NCBI GenBank assembly: GCA_018266555.1
Contig: JAFEAF010000001.1
Coordinates: 62,001 to 126,000 of the forward strand
Direction: 5' to 3'
Source: Bacteroidota bacterium
GTDB lineage: Bacteria > Bacteroidota > Bacteroidia > Chitinophagales > Chitinophagaceae
DNA length: 64,000 nt
Shown here one piece after another: positions 1-9,137 of this stretch. How positions within the stretch are numbered: position 1 is the stretch's first letter; every line of letters begins with the position of its first letter. The position numbers were made by a program, and so were the translations under genes. Under the pieces are notes generated by a model. That model was not told the origin of the DNA. It searched no databases and saw only the letters and a list, made by a program, of their open reading frames with translations.

Positions 1-546
1 CGCTGTAAAAATATTTTCCTTCGTCATTACCTCGCTCACTTTTTGCTTCATATCTACTTCGAACCGCAAATCCCGGTTGGTGAGAATACCAACCAACTTC
101 CCATTTTTTTCAATAATGGGAATACCGCCAATCTTATTTTCTTTCATGATCCGCACGGCTTCTCCAATTGTTGCATTGGCGGTTAATGTAACGGGATCAA
201 GGATCAATCCGCTTTCACTGCGTTTTACTTTGCGCACCTGGTCGGCTTGTTTTTCAATGCTCATGTTTTTATGAAGAATACCAAGTCCGCCCTCTCTTGC
301 TAATGCAATGGCCAGATTCGCCTCGGTGACAGTATCCATGGCGGCAGAAAGCATCGGCACATTCAGCGTGATGTCTTTAGTAAGTTTTGTTCTGATATCT
401 ACATCACGGGGAAGTACCTGGCTGTACCCGGGCTTTAATAGCACATCATCAAATGTAAGCCCTTCGCTAAATGTTTTTAAAGATTGATCTTGAGTGGTGG
501 GGGCCTGCCCGGATGACTCGGTCAGACGGGTATTTCTTGTTGCCAT
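1..546 (-). CDS. guaB: Inosine-5'-monophosphate dehydrogenase, N-terminal part (cut by window edge)
   Basis: IMPDH oxidises IMP to XMP with NAD+, the committed step of GMP synthesis in the cytoplasm. I translated the minus strand from the ATG at 544-546; 182 codons stay open to base 1. After a polar extension of about 20 residues comes the conserved IMPDH start [20 protein letters not shown], then [20 protein letters not shown] and [11 protein letters not shown]. The first CBS domain covers about residues 104-163 (motif [20 protein letters not shown]) and the second begins at about 170. The catalytic Cys loop and the C-terminal half of the barrel lie outside the window. The family call is secure; the start could be slightly downstream because the extension is not conserved. 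Confidence 0.95.
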   Translation of the reverse strand, partial: MATRNTRLTESSGQAPTTQDQSLKTFSEGLTFDDVLLKPGYSQVLPRDVDIRTKLTKDITLNVPMLSAAMDTVTEANLAIALAREGGLGILHKNMSIEKQADQVRKVKRSESGLILDPVTLTANATIGEAVRIMKENKIGGIPIIEKNGKLVGILTNRDLRFEVDMKQKVSEVMTKENIFTA

Positions 547-644
547 GTGCAAAGATAGGAGAAATTGGAAATTCCAAAATTCAGTTTTAGTGAATTGACA
601 GAAGTGAATAGTGAAATGATTTATTGCAGTTGACCATTTACTTT

Positions 645-2660
645 TTACCGGATCAACATCACGGTTCCTTTCTGAAAAACTTTTTTTCCTGTGTCCCGGT
701 TGGTATAACTGAGAAACCAAACAAATACACCGGCAGATTGCGGAACGCCATTGATGGTTCCATCCCATTTTTGTTGCCAGTTAGAAGTTTGAAATACTAA
801 TTGCCCCCAGCGATTAAATACTTTAAATTCAAGTTTGTCTGCTTTCAACGCATTATGCGGCCAGAAAAAATCGTTCAACCCATCCCCATTCGGTGTGAAT
901 GCAGTGGGAACGGCAATAAGACAATTGTCCAGTACTTTTAAATATTTTGTCAGTGAATCGGTACAATTCAAGGTTGTATTACTTACAAGTAATTTGATAT
1001 TGTAAAAACTTTCTTTGTTATTATTAGGGAAAAATTGCGGAGGCGGATTCTGAATATTACTACTGCCAACTACATCAAACCTCCAGTTCCAGCTATTGAT
1101 AGTCCCGGTGCTTTTATCAGTGACAGTCAACCCGTCTTCGGGACAAATGATGGCAGGCATATCAAAATCAGCTTTTACTTCATTGTTGAAAACAAAAGTT
1201 TGAGAAGTGGAGTCGGTGCAAGTGCCATTGCTTACAAACAATTTCACAGTATTGGTACTGGTAGCCGGAAATGTTTGAGTTGTTGTTTGTGTAAAAACCT
1301 GTGCAGAGTTGTTGATGAGCCAGTTCCATTGACTGACCCCATGAGCACCATCGTGCATCAGATTTATTGTGTTAATCCGGCATCCCAAAACAGAACTGTA
1401 AGTGAAATCAGCAGATACAGTATCTGCTGCACCAAATGTCAGTGTTTGTGGCAAAATAGGTTGGCCGCATACATCATAGATCGGGCTGCCATCAATTCCC
1501 GGCTGAATGGTTACGGTATATATTCCTCCTGTGTAAATCGGAGTAACCGTTTTTAAGATTATATAGTCCGTTTGGCCATTTACACAATTACCCGAAGCAG
1601 ATGCAATGGTTACCGGCGTGGGTCCGGTAATGGCAAAATCAGTTCCGCCCGGTGTAATGCTTGAACAATTTATTTTTTTAGGATAGTATAGCAAAACAGA
1701 GTCTGGAGCACAAGCTACTTTACCTACACTGTCTGCTAATATCGGTTGAGGAATAGTGTATTGAAAATCTATGGCTTCACCAACAGGAATTGCATTGCCG
1801 CAAACATCAAGCAGGGTATTTCCATCTGTTCCGTTTTTCATTACTAACTGGTAAGAACCTGAGGGTAACGGATTGTTAAGCGTTATGATTACAGAATCCA
1901 TATCGAATGATGCAGAACATAATGGTGCCACAGACGAGGTGGCTGTTGCGGAAGCCGGTGCAATAGCAAATTCACTTCCATCAGCGCTCAGTGAATTGCA
2001 TCTTATTTTTTTATTTAATTTCAAAGTGAGAACCTGCCCGTTGCAATCAGGCACTACTTTCTGCATGTGTGGAGTTAAGGGATCGGTAATAACAGCAGTG
2101 CCGCCGCCGAATGAAAGAGAATACCCGCTTTGTGAATCTGTGAAATGGCTTACCATTAATAAATAGGTATGGCCTTGAATTAAATTGGGCATTGCACTGA
2201 ATGAAGGCAGGTTAGCAGCAGGATCAGAAGCACATTGAATATAATTGACTCCTGAGGCATTAGCGCCTGTGGCACCAAAAGTACCTGCCCAGTTACCGGT
2301 AACCACAAGAGAATTGACGGTATAAATATCATTCGGGTTATGCCCGGTGATATCATATAATTGCCAGTCGTAATCATCGCCTGAATTATTCGGTGTAATT
2401 AAAAATCCCAAACTGCCGGAACCATAACAGGTGAATACATAATAGTATGGATTTTTATCACCGTATCCGTCTGCTGCTGAACATCCGGGAACAACCAGAT
2501 TATTCGTTCTGCAAATAGGAACTGTGGTTTGTTGGAAAACGGTAGTGCCGCAAACAGGAAATGCTGTTGACGGAGTTTGTCCCAATGAAGTACATGCTTG
2601 TGAAAAGGCGATTCCTGATGACAAAAGAAACAGGAAGAATAGCGAAACTTTAGATTTCAT
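645..2660 (-). CDS. Secreted protein with PKD-like domain and T9SS type B (CHU_C) sorting domain
   Basis: A 671-aa exported protein. It has an N-terminal signal peptide (hydrophobic core [15 protein letters not shown], then Q-A-C), a Cys-rich N-terminal region, two similar Ig-like blocks at about 195-410 (each with a 'CG..I' and 'G.D....D.CG' pattern), one or two PKD-like segments at about 415-575, and a C-terminal gliding-motility CHU_C domain. That domain has the signature [15 protein letters not shown] and, near the end, [13 protein letters not shown] and WDGT. In Bacteroidota this domain is the type B signal for the type IX secretion system, so the protein is probably exported across the outer membrane and surface-attached or released. 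No catalytic domain is visible; an adhesive role is a guess. It lies downstream of dprA on the same strand behind a terminator-like hairpin. Confidence 0.85.
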   Translation of the reverse strand: MKSKVSLFFLFLLSSGIAFSQACTSLGQTPSTAFPVCGTTVFQQTTVPICRTNNLVVPGCSAADGYGDKNPYYYVFTCYGSGSLGFLITPNNSGDDYDWQLYDITGHNPNDIYTVNSLVVTGNWAGTFGATGANASGVNYIQCASDPAANLPSFSAMPNLIQGHTYLLMVSHFTDSQSGYSLSFGGGTAVITDPLTPHMQKVVPDCNGQVLTLKLNKKIRCNSLSADGSEFAIAPASATATSSVAPLCSASFDMDSVIITLNNPLPSGSYQLVMKNGTDGNTLLDVCGNAIPVGEAIDFQYTIPQPILADSVGKVACAPDSVLLYYPKKINCSSITPGGTDFAITGPTPVTIASASGNCVNGQTDYIILKTVTPIYTGGIYTVTIQPGIDGSPIYDVCGQPILPQTLTFGAADTVSADFTYSSVLGCRINTINLMHDGAHGVSQWNWLINNSAQVFTQTTTQTFPATSTNTVKLFVSNGTCTDSTSQTFVFNNEVKADFDMPAIICPEDGLTVTDKSTGTINSWNWRFDVVGSSNIQNPPPQFFPNNNKESFYNIKLLVSNTTLNCTDSLTKYLKVLDNCLIAVPTAFTPNGDGLNDFFWPHNALKADKLEFKVFNRWGQLVFQTSNWQQKWDGTINGVPQSAGVFVWFLSYTNRDTGKKVFQKGTVMLIR

Positions 2661-2700
2661 AAAGCATGATTTCTTGCATCTGAAACGGGAATCAAATTTC

Positions 2701-2735
2701 GGAAATAAAAGGCATAAACCACAGCCTTTTATTCC
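2701..2735 (-). terminator. Probable terminator downstream of dprA
   Basis: Arms GGAAATAAAAGGC (2701-2713) and GCCTTTTATTCC (2724-2735) form a stem with a single bulged A. It sits between the dprA stop codon and the start of the cargo gene, so it probably ends dprA transcription on the minus strand. The U-tract is made by the A/T-rich arm itself. Confidence 0.5.
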
Positions 2736-2742
2736 GATAGAG

Positions 2743-3846
2743 TTATTGAAATGTGTAAATTTTACCCGGTAATGATTTTATTGCGTTTTTCAATTCCAAA
2801 TTCAATATAGCTGCAGCCACGGCACTGCTGCTGAGCCCGCTGCGGAAGTTGATTTCGTCTATATGAACGGTTTCTTTTTCCTGTAAAATTTTTATAACCT
2901 TTTTTTCATCTTCAGTCAGTTCTATGAAAAGTTCTTTTTGTTTTTTTAGGGAAGTCTTCTTTTTTTCTTCCCAACCCATTGATTGGATAAAATCAGTTGC
3001 TTTTGTAATCAATATTGCTTTATTATTCCGGATCAGGAAATTACATCCTGCACTTTTCAAATCATTCACCTTACCCGGGAAAGCAAACACATCTTTATTA
3101 TACCCATTCGCCAGTTCAGCCGTGATCATACTTCCGCCTTTGATATCCGTTTCCACTACTATTACTGCATCACTCATGCCGGCTACTATTCTATTGCGAA
3201 TTGGAAAATTATGTTTATCCGGCTTTGTGTTACTGCGAAATTCAGTTAATAATCCACCGCCATATTTAATCATGTCTTTGGCAAGGCCGGTATGTTCGTT
3301 TGGATAAATCTGGTCTAATCCATGCGCCAGTACGCCGACTGTTTGTAAATTATTTTTTAGTGCTGCTTTATGGGCCAGCGCATCTACACCAAAAGCAAGG
3401 CCGCTAATGATTAAAACATTTTGTTCTGATATTTCATTTATAAATTTATCTGTCAGTTGCCGTGCATATTCTGTGTGATTCCTGGTGCCGATGACAGCAA
3501 CAACTTTTGAAGTATTTAAATCTGCGCTGCCTTTATAAAAAAGAAGAGTGGGAGAGTCGTAACAGTTCAGCAATCGCTTAGGATAATCTTTGTCCGTGAT
3601 GAAAAGAGGTTTGATTTTAAATTTTATGATGAATTCAATTTCTATTTCCGCCTTCGAAAAATCAGTAAATGATTTTATGGAATGTGCTCTTATTTCTCCA
3701 ATACCTTCAATTTTTTTCAGGCTTGATTCTTTTACCTTGAATATGGCTGAGATATCTCCGAAATGTTCGATGAGAATTTTAGCCTGTACGGATCCGATAT
3801 TCGGAATTTGAGTCAGGGCAATTTGGTACAAAAGTTCCTGGTTCAT
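2743..3846 (-). CDS. dprA: DNA-processing protein DprA
   Basis: DprA (Smf) binds incoming single-stranded DNA during natural transformation and loads RecA on it. The 367-aa product has the expected order: helix-hairpin-helix region at about 1-65, Rossmann-like domain at about 75-290 with GTRNHTEYARQ, SGLAFGVDALAHKAAL, the ligand loop FPIRNRIVAGMSDAVIVVE and GGSMITAELA, then a C-terminal winged helix (IDEINFRSGLSSSAVAAAIL). Length is normal for the family. It is 72 bp downstream of the PorE-like gene on the same strand and may be cotranscribed with it. No other competence gene is in the window. Confidence 0.95.
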   Translation of the reverse strand: MNQELLYQIALTQIPNIGSVQAKILIEHFGDISAIFKVKESSLKKIEGIGEIRAHSIKSFTDFSKAEIEIEFIIKFKIKPLFITDKDYPKRLLNCYDSPTLLFYKGSADLNTSKVVAVIGTRNHTEYARQLTDKFINEISEQNVLIISGLAFGVDALAHKAALKNNLQTVGVLAHGLDQIYPNEHTGLAKDMIKYGGGLLTEFRSNTKPDKHNFPIRNRIVAGMSDAVIVVETDIKGGSMITAELANGYNKDVFAFPGKVNDLKSAGCNFLIRNNKAILITKATDFIQSMGWEEKKKTSLKKQKELFIELTEDEKKVIKILQEKETVHIDEINFRSGLSSSAVAAAILNLELKNAIKSLPGKIYTFQ

Positions 3847-3918
3847 TAGCCGGAAATGAAAAATAAAAATAGCTAAAACAAATTTTCTGGCAAGAACTCT
3901 TTATCCCGGAAAACTTAT

Positions 3919-5844
3919 TTATTGGCCTGTAACTTTCATTTCGGTTCTCCTGTTCAAAGCCCGACCTGTGTCAGTACTGTTATCCGCGACGGGCTTTGTT
4001 TCTCCATAGCCTTTAAATGACAAGCGATTTGCAGCAATCCCTTTACTGACCAAATAACTTACCACCGACTTTGCCCTGTTGTTGGAAAGTGTGAAATTTT
4101 CAGCAGGCGTACCTATATTATCCGTATGACCGCTGATCTCCACTTTCAATGTGGGATTTTCGTTTAATAATTGAACTAATTTATCTAACTCGACCTGTGA
4201 TTCGGGCTTCAGGTCATATTTATTTACATCAAAGAAAATATTGTTCAACACAATGAATGCATTCACTTCAATCGGTTGCAGTGCAATATTTTTTTCATAA
4301 GTGGAATCCGGCGCATGCTGACTTAATAAAAAGTTATCTGAATAGAATAAATATCCTTTGCGGCTTACATTGAATGCATAATCTTTTCCCACTGGCAAGG
4401 TCACCAAATAATTTCCGGTTTCGTCTGTTTGAATTTTTGAAACTAATTCTTTACTTGCAAGATCAATCAGTTCAACAGATGATGGAAGGCCTTTGCCGGT
4501 TTTTTTATCAAACACCTGGCCTTTTACCCATAATGTTTTTTTCGGACGAATATCAGGGCGCAATTCAAAGCTATAAATATCTAATCCGCCACGGCTATCA
4601 CTCCGGTCACTGGCATAATAGGCCGTTTTTCCATCGGCAGTAATAAATAAAGTTCCTTCCCGGTTAATGGTATTTATAGGGTAACCTAAATTCACCGGCT
4701 GGCTCCAGGCTCCATTAGGGCCTTTACGCACATAAAATAAATCTTCATCGCCATAACCCGGCCAATAATTAGAAGTGAAATATAATGTTTCATTGTCGGC
4801 ATGTATAAACGGACACTGTTCATCGCCCGGTGTATTCACCGAGGGCCCCAGGTTTTCGGGTTCTCCCCATTTGCCATTGGGCTGCATGTGGCTAACATAA
4901 ATATCGCTGCCCCCATAACCGCCAAACCTTCTGCTGGCGAAATACAAATCTTTTTTATCAGGGGATAAACAAGGCTGCGATTCCCATTGGTCAGTATTTA
5001 TTGTTCCGCCAAGGTTGATCGCTTCACTCCATCCCTGCGGTGTGAGATAAGAAATATAAAGATCACAACTACCGAAACCATCCCGACGGTTGCATCCTGT
5101 AAATACTAACCATTGCCCATCCTGCGAAATATTTTGCGCTCCTTCATTTTCCGGAGTATTGATATCTCCGGGCATGGGTTGGGCGATATCCCATTCTCCA
5201 AACTTTTTTTTGCTGTAATAAAAATCTTCATTGATGTTATTCACTCTCCGGGTAAAAACGAGTTCTTTCCCATCAATTGTCAGGGATGGAAAATATTCAG
5301 ATACTGCGGTGTTCACTCCATCGCCAATATTTTTTGGTGCAAAAACATAACTGGTATCGGGGTGTTTTTTAGCATAATCAACAGCAAATTCATAACAACG
5401 TTTCCGGTATTGCGCCGCCTTTAATGCAGTAGAGTTTTGCGGCGGTTTTTTATCTAAAAACTGGTTGATAGCATTTAATGCATCCTGAAATCTTCCCAAG
5501 CCTGCCAAATTAATGGAATACGAAAGTTTGAATTCAATAGTATAATCTGAATCGAGAGCAAATGCTTTTTCGTAATACTCAATGCTACTTTGATAATTTT
5601 TCATTTGGCCATACACTCCGGCCAGTGATAAATAGGCATCTACATATTTATTATCTATTTCAATACACTGGAGAAAAAGATTTTCAGCCAGGGCCAGGTT
5701 ATCGTCTGCAGCTTTTTCCAAAGCCTGGTTGTAAAGCTGAACGGCTTTCCTTTTCACCTTTGACGGATTATATTGGGCAAAAGAAGAAAATGCAAAATGC
5801 AAAATGCAAAATGCAAAATATAAGATGAGGCGGAAGCTTTTCAT
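3919..5844 (-). CDS. PorE-like TPR / PD40 propeller / CRD / OmpA envelope protein
   Basis: A 641-aa exported protein with four modules: TPR repeats at about 25-145 (ADDNLALAENLFLQCI, DAYLSLAGVYGQMKNYQSSI), a PD40/WD40-like beta-propeller at about 170-430 with repeated LSPDKKDLYFAS-type blades, a carboxypeptidase-regulatory-like fold at about 440-525 (VKGQVFDKKTGKGLPSSVEL), and an OmpA peptidoglycan-binding domain at about 535-641 (FDVNKYDLKPES, ISGHTDNIG, RLSFKGYGE). This is the architecture of PorE, a periplasmic T9SS component that anchors to peptidoglycan, but many paralogues exist, so I give no symbol. No lipobox Cys is evident; the signal peptide appears to end at SSFAQ. The signal peptide is written in a 7-bp tandem repeat (5787-5819), so slippage would switch the reading frame. 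Confidence 0.8.
   Translation of the reverse strand: MKSFRLILYFAFCILHFAFSSFAQYNPSKVKRKAVQLYNQALEKAADDNLALAENLFLQCIEIDNKYVDAYLSLAGVYGQMKNYQSSIEYYEKAFALDSDYTIEFKLSYSINLAGLGRFQDALNAINQFLDKKPPQNSTALKAAQYRKRCYEFAVDYAKKHPDTSYVFAPKNIGDGVNTAVSEYFPSLTIDGKELVFTRRVNNINEDFYYSKKKFGEWDIAQPMPGDINTPENEGAQNISQDGQWLVFTGCNRRDGFGSCDLYISYLTPQGWSEAINLGGTINTDQWESQPCLSPDKKDLYFASRRFGGYGGSDIYVSHMQPNGKWGEPENLGPSVNTPGDEQCPFIHADNETLYFTSNYWPGYGDEDLFYVRKGPNGAWSQPVNLGYPINTINREGTLFITADGKTAYYASDRSDSRGGLDIYSFELRPDIRPKKTLWVKGQVFDKKTGKGLPSSVELIDLASKELVSKIQTDETGNYLVTLPVGKDYAFNVSRKGYLFYSDNFLLSQHAPDSTYEKNIALQPIEVNAFIVLNNIFFDVNKYDLKPESQVELDKLVQLLNENPTLKVEISGHTDNIGTPAENFTLSNNRAKSVVSYLVSKGIAANRLSFKGYGETKPVADNSTDTGRALNRRTEMKVTGQ
5787..5819 (-). 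repeat. 7-bp tandem repeat (AAAATGC)n in a signal-peptide coding region
   Basis: Four perfect AAAATGC units (5787-5793, 5794-5800, 5801-5807, 5808-5814) plus a partial fifth unit (AAAAT). On the coding strand they read TTTTGCA repeats and encode the hydrophobic core FAFCILHFAF of the PorE-like protein, codons about 10-20. Seven is not a multiple of three, so gain or loss of one unit would frameshift the gene close to its start. Confidence 0.9.
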
Positions 5845-5915
5845 GATACTAAATTAGAAATGATTTATTCAAAACGAATAAAGCGGAACTTTATTTCGGC
5901 AGTAGTAGCCTTTGT

Positions 5916-6627
5916 CTAATTCTTATTTTGAGTTGCTGGTGCCCCAGAGGGGCAATCTTTTGGTAATGGAAAAGAATGTAATTTGAGGCAAGCCCCGTAG
6001 GGGCGGTATTAAAAATTAATTATGGCCAACACATATTCTCAGATTTCTATTCACACAGTATTTGCCGTGAAGGGCAGAGAGAATCTTATTATCGTCGGAT
6101 GGCGGGATGATCTGCATAGGTATTTATCCGGCATAATCACCGGAAATGGCGCTACTTCATTAGCTGTTGGAGGGTGGAAAGATCATGTTCATGTTTTCTT
6201 CGGAATGCCCTTGACAACCTGTATATCCGATTTCATGAGTATCCTTAAAGCAAGCAGCAGTAAATGGGTAAATGATCAGAAATTTGTCAAAGGAAAATTT
6301 CAATGGCAATCAGGCTATGGAGCCTTTTCTTATTCCAGGAGTCAAAGAGATGGAGTTATAAAGTATATTATGACACAGGAGGAACATCATAAGAACAAAA
6401 CGTTCAAGGAAGAGTATTTAAAAATGTTATCAGATTTTAACGTGGAATATGACGAAAAATACCTCTTTGAGTTTTATGATTAACCGAGTTTAAAAAATAT
6501 CGCCCCTATGGGGCTACTCCCTTGCATTGTGAAATTTTTTTACCAAAATTCCGGCCATACTGGCCTATACTCATGGAATCCTGCCTTCACAAATTGAAAA
6601 AAACCAGCACCCCAAAATAAGAATTAG
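5916..6627. mobile_element. IS200/RAYT-like element with nested inverted repeats
   Basis: Outer repeats 5916-5940 and 6603-6627 are inverted and match at 23 of 25 positions (shared core CTAATTCTTATTTTG). Inside them, nearly symmetrically placed, are four short GC palindromes: GCCCCAGAGGGGC (5941-5953), GCCCCGTAGGGGC (5992-6004), GCCCCTATGGGGC (6502-6514) and GGCCATACTGGCC (6553-6565). A further inverted pair is TTTTGGTAA (5958-5966) and TTACCAAAA (6540-6548). The transposase gene 6022-6483 is in the middle. The palindromes resemble REP hairpins recognised by REP-associated Y1 transposases. I infer a RAYT-type or non-autonomous-family source element rather than a classical IS with short TIRs and target duplications. 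Confidence 0.7.
6022..6483 (+). CDS. IS200/IS605-like Y1 (HUH) transposase, RAYT type
   Basis: A 153-aa Y1 transposase. These enzymes cut and rejoin single-stranded DNA at hairpins through a 5'-phosphotyrosine. The HUH motif is DHVHVFF (His55, His57) and the probable nucleophile is Tyr115 in IKYIMTQEEHH, just after the QSGYGAFS segment typical of this subfamily. Length is full for the family and there is no frameshift, so it may be active. It sits between folD/queE and the PorE-like gene, inside inverted repeats and REP-like palindromes. No TnpB or IscB partner is present. Confidence 0.85.
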   Translation: MANTYSQISIHTVFAVKGRENLIIVGWRDDLHRYLSGIITGNGATSLAVGGWKDHVHVFFGMPLTTCISDFMSILKASSSKWVNDQKFVKGKFQWQSGYGAFSYSRSQRDGVIKYIMTQEEHHKNKTFKEEYLKMLSDFNVEYDEKYLFEFYD

Positions 6628-6641
6628 CCGTAGCTTTTCAT

Positions 6642-7313
6642 TTATGGTACATTAATGTATTTGTGAATCTGTAAGCTCAATTCCCATTTAGGGTTTTCTT
6701 TAATGTATTCAATGATAAACGGCATCATCTCAACAGCCTTATCCCATTCGGGTTGTACATATAATTTGCAGTCTTTTGAAACGAGTACTGCATATTTTTC
6801 TGCCCATGCAAAATCCGATTTATTAAAAATGATAACTTTTAATTCGTTTGCCTTTGGCAAAATTTCAGGAACCGGTGCTTTGAATTTTTTGGGAGAAACG
6901 CAAATCCAATCCCAATGGCCGGTCAGTGGATAGGCTCCTGAAGTTTCAAGATGAGTTTTCAATCCGGTTGTTTGTAATTCTTTTGTCCATTCATCAAGAT
7001 TATACATCAATGGTTCTCCCCCGGTAATTACTACAACCTGGGCAGGAGTTTCTTTTATTTTTAATTTTAGATTTTCAATTTTTATTTTTTTATGTTTATC
7101 TGCCTCCCAACTTTCTTTTACATCACACCATACGCATCCCACATCACATCCGCCAAGCCGAATAAAATAAGCGGCTTTTCCCTGGTGAAAACCTTCGCCC
7201 TGCAAGGTGTAGAAATGCTCCATTACAGGAAGTTCAATCGTTGTATGTGTTTCTTTGATCAAAGCGATTGTTTGATTGTTATATTGTTTGATGGTTAACC
7301 ATTCTACCATCAA
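6642..7313 (-). CDS. queE: 7-carboxy-7-deazaguanine synthase QueE (radical SAM)
   Basis: QueE converts 6-carboxytetrahydropterin to 7-carboxy-7-deazaguanine in queuosine synthesis, using SAM, a 4Fe-4S cluster and Mg2+. The motif GGCDVGCVWCDV supplies the CX3CX2C cluster ligands, preceded by the conserved LPVMEHFYTLQGEGFHQGKAAYFIR; TGGEPL is the SAM-binding GGE motif. The outermost ATG (7313) gives about 30 residues before the conserved block, more than usual, and it lies inside a 12-bp inverted repeat. The in-frame TTG at 7262 (product MIKETHTTIELPVME...) is the better start by family length. folD is immediately upstream on the same strand. Other queuosine genes are not in the window. Confidence 0.92.
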   Translation of the reverse strand: MMVEWLTIKQYNNQTIALIKETHTTIELPVMEHFYTLQGEGFHQGKAAYFIRLGGCDVGCVWCDVKESWEADKHKKIKIENLKLKIKETPAQVVVITGGEPLMYNLDEWTKELQTTGLKTHLETSGAYPLTGHWDWICVSPKKFKAPVPEILPKANELKVIIFNKSDFAWAEKYAVLVSKDCKLYVQPEWDKAVEMMPFIIEYIKENPKWELSLQIHKYINVP

Positions 7314-7317
7314 ACAA
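7284..7317 (-). terminator. 12-bp perfect inverted repeat between folD and queE
   Basis: TTGTTTGATGGT (7284-7295) pairs perfectly with ACCATCAAACAA (7306-7317) across a 10-nt loop. It lies 8 bp after the folD stop codon and covers the apparent ATG of queE. No clear U-tract follows, so it may be a weak terminator, an mRNA-stability hairpin or an attenuator for queE. Confidence 0.45.
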
Positions 7318-7325
7318 TTTATATT

Positions 7326-8201
7326 TTAATTTTTCATCTTGCAGGAAAGGAATGTATTCTTCAATAAAGCTGCTATCGTCATGGGCCCCACGCCGCCGGG
7401 TACAGGAGTGATCCAGGAACATTTCGGCGCTACAGTCTCATAATGTACGTCGCCTATTAATCTGAATCCGGATTTTTTTGAGGCATCGGTTATTCTTGTT
7501 ATGCCTACATCAATAACCACAGCACCTTCTTTCACCATTTCGGCAGTTATGGTTTCAGGTTTACCCAATGCCGCTACAATAATGTCTGCCTGCCGGCAAA
7601 TTTCATTAAGATTTTTGGTATGCGAATGACAGATAGTAACCGTGCAATTTCCAGGGTTGGAATTATTGCTCAGTAAAATACTCATGGGCCTCCCAACAAT
7701 ATTGCTTCTGCCAATTACCACAGCATGTTTACCATCCGTTTGTATTTTGAAATGATCCAGCAGCAGCATAATACCACAAGGTGTGGCCGGAACAAATGTG
7801 GCAGCACCCTGCATCATTTTACCTGCGGTAATTGGATGAAAGCCATCTACGTCTTTGTCAGGATCTATTGCATTTATCACCTCCTCATTTGAAATATGTT
7901 TGGGCAATGGAAGCTGTACCAGGATGCCATCCACATCAGGATCGTTATTCAGTTTTTCAATTTCTTCCAGCACCCTGATTTTATAAATATCTTCTTCAAA
8001 ACGAATCAGTGTGGATTTAAAACCCACTTCTTCGCAGGCCTTTACTTTTCTGGCCACATAAGTTTCGCTGGCACCGTTTTTTCCAACTAAAATGGCAGCC
8101 AGGTGAGGTTTCTTTTTCCCTTCAATGGACATTTGAGCCACCTCAATTTTCAATTCATTTTTAATAGCCTGTGCGGCTGCTTTTCCATCTAAAATTTGCA
8201 T
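7326..8201 (-). CDS. folD: Methylenetetrahydrofolate dehydrogenase/cyclohydrolase FolD
   Basis: FolD interconverts 5,10-methylene-, 5,10-methenyl- and 10-formyl-tetrahydrofolate in the cytoplasm, supplying one-carbon units for purines and formyl-Met. The 291-aa protein shows the active-site Tyr/Lys block [29 protein letters not shown], the NADP-binding [17 protein letters not shown] and the C-terminal signature [13 protein letters not shown]. Length is normal. The start is the ATG at 8201, with about 100 bp of intergenic DNA to the divergent gene at 8307. Confidence 0.95.
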   Translation of the reverse strand: MQILDGKAAAQAIKNELKIEVAQMSIEGKKKPHLAAILVGKNGASETYVARKVKACEEVGFKSTLIRFEEDIYKIRVLEEIEKLNNDPDVDGILVQLPLPKHISNEEVINAIDPDKDVDGFHPITAGKMMQGAATFVPATPCGIMLLLDHFKIQTDGKHAVVIGRSNIVGRPMSILLSNNSNPGNCTVTICHSHTKNLNEICRQADIIVAALGKPETITAEMVKEGAVVIDVGITRITDASKKSGFRLIGDVHYETVAPKCSWITPVPGGVGPMTIAALLKNTFLSCKMKN

Positions 8202-8306
8202 GGCGCAAAGGTAAGCGGCAAGCCATGTTTACCAAAGAGCTAATTTCATTTTATTTTGTTTTGTTACTCAATTTCATACTTGTAACTTTCATCAAAATAT
8301 TAACTG

Positions 8307-9137
8307 TTGAATAGAACATTTACCCTTACCATCATTTTATTTCTTGTTTCAATTTTCTTTTCCGAAGCACAGATCATCCGCAAGCCGGTAGCGGCGCCTT
8401 ATATCGGGTTGGGTGCATACAGCAAAAGGCACCAGGATATTTTTTCTTTTACATCCAACCAGGCGGCACTGGCACAGATAAATAATGCGGCAGTGGGAGT
8501 GTATGGAGAAAGAAGGTTTATGCTCAACGATCTTAATAATTATTCCGCTGCATTAGCATTGCCTACAGCAACCGGTAATTTTGGATTGAAAACTGGATAT
8601 TTCGGCTCTTCCGGTTACAATGAAACACAAATCGGTTTAGCCTATGGCCGAAAGATGGGAGAAAAAATAGATATTGGTGCCCAATTTAATTACAATGCCA
8701 TTCGAATATCGGGCTACGGAAATTCTTCAGCCGTAAGTTTTGAAGTCGGGACTATACTGCACATTACAGAGCAAATTCATTTAGGTATTCATGTCAACAA
8801 TCCTGTAGGCGGAAAATTTGGTAAAGATCAACAGGAAAAACTTCCTTCGGTGTACAGTTTTGGATTGGGATATGATGCATCAGAAAAATTTTTCTTTAGC
8901 GCAGAAATCATGAAAGAAGAAGATCAGCCGGTGAATGTAAATGTGGGCATACAATATAAATTACTACCTCAATTACTGGCAAGAGCGGGTATGGAAACTG
9001 CGACTTCTTCTGCATGGGCCGGCATAGGGCTTTCTTGGAAATCTTTTCGAATAGATGTAACCAGCACTTATCATCCCCAATTAGGGCTGAGTCCCGGGTT
9101 GTTGATCTTATTCAACATAAATAAAAAAGAGAATTGA
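8307..9137 (+). CDS. Predicted outer-membrane beta-barrel protein
   Basis: A 276-aa protein with a signal peptide (core LTIILFLVSIFFSEA, then Q) and many alternating amphipathic strands ending in a C-terminal aromatic-rich segment, typical of a small outer-membrane barrel. Phrases such as NQAALAQINNAAVGVYGERRF resemble the N-terminus of PorV/PorP-like Bacteroidota barrels, but I cannot assign a family. The start is a TTG. Its stop codon overlaps the start of the next gene (TTGA, 9134-9137), implying translational coupling and a shared envelope function. Confidence 0.7.
   Translation: MNRTFTLTIILFLVSIFFSEAQIIRKPVAAPYIGLGAYSKRHQDIFSFTSNQAALAQINNAAVGVYGERRFMLNDLNNYSAALALPTATGNFGLKTGYFGSSGYNETQIGLAYGRKMGEKIDIGAQFNYNAIRISGYGNSSAVSFEVGTILHITEQIHLGIHVNNPVGGKFGKDQQEKLPSVYSFGLGYDASEKFFFSAEIMKEEDQPVNVNVGIQYKLLPQLLARAGMETATSSAWAGIGLSWKSFRIDVTSTYHPQLGLSPGLLILFNINKKEN

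Noticed and set aside
1035-1556. 173-codon open frame on the plus strand
   Set aside because: Lies antisense inside the T9SS cargo gene, shows no domain and has atypical composition; a shadow of the real frame.
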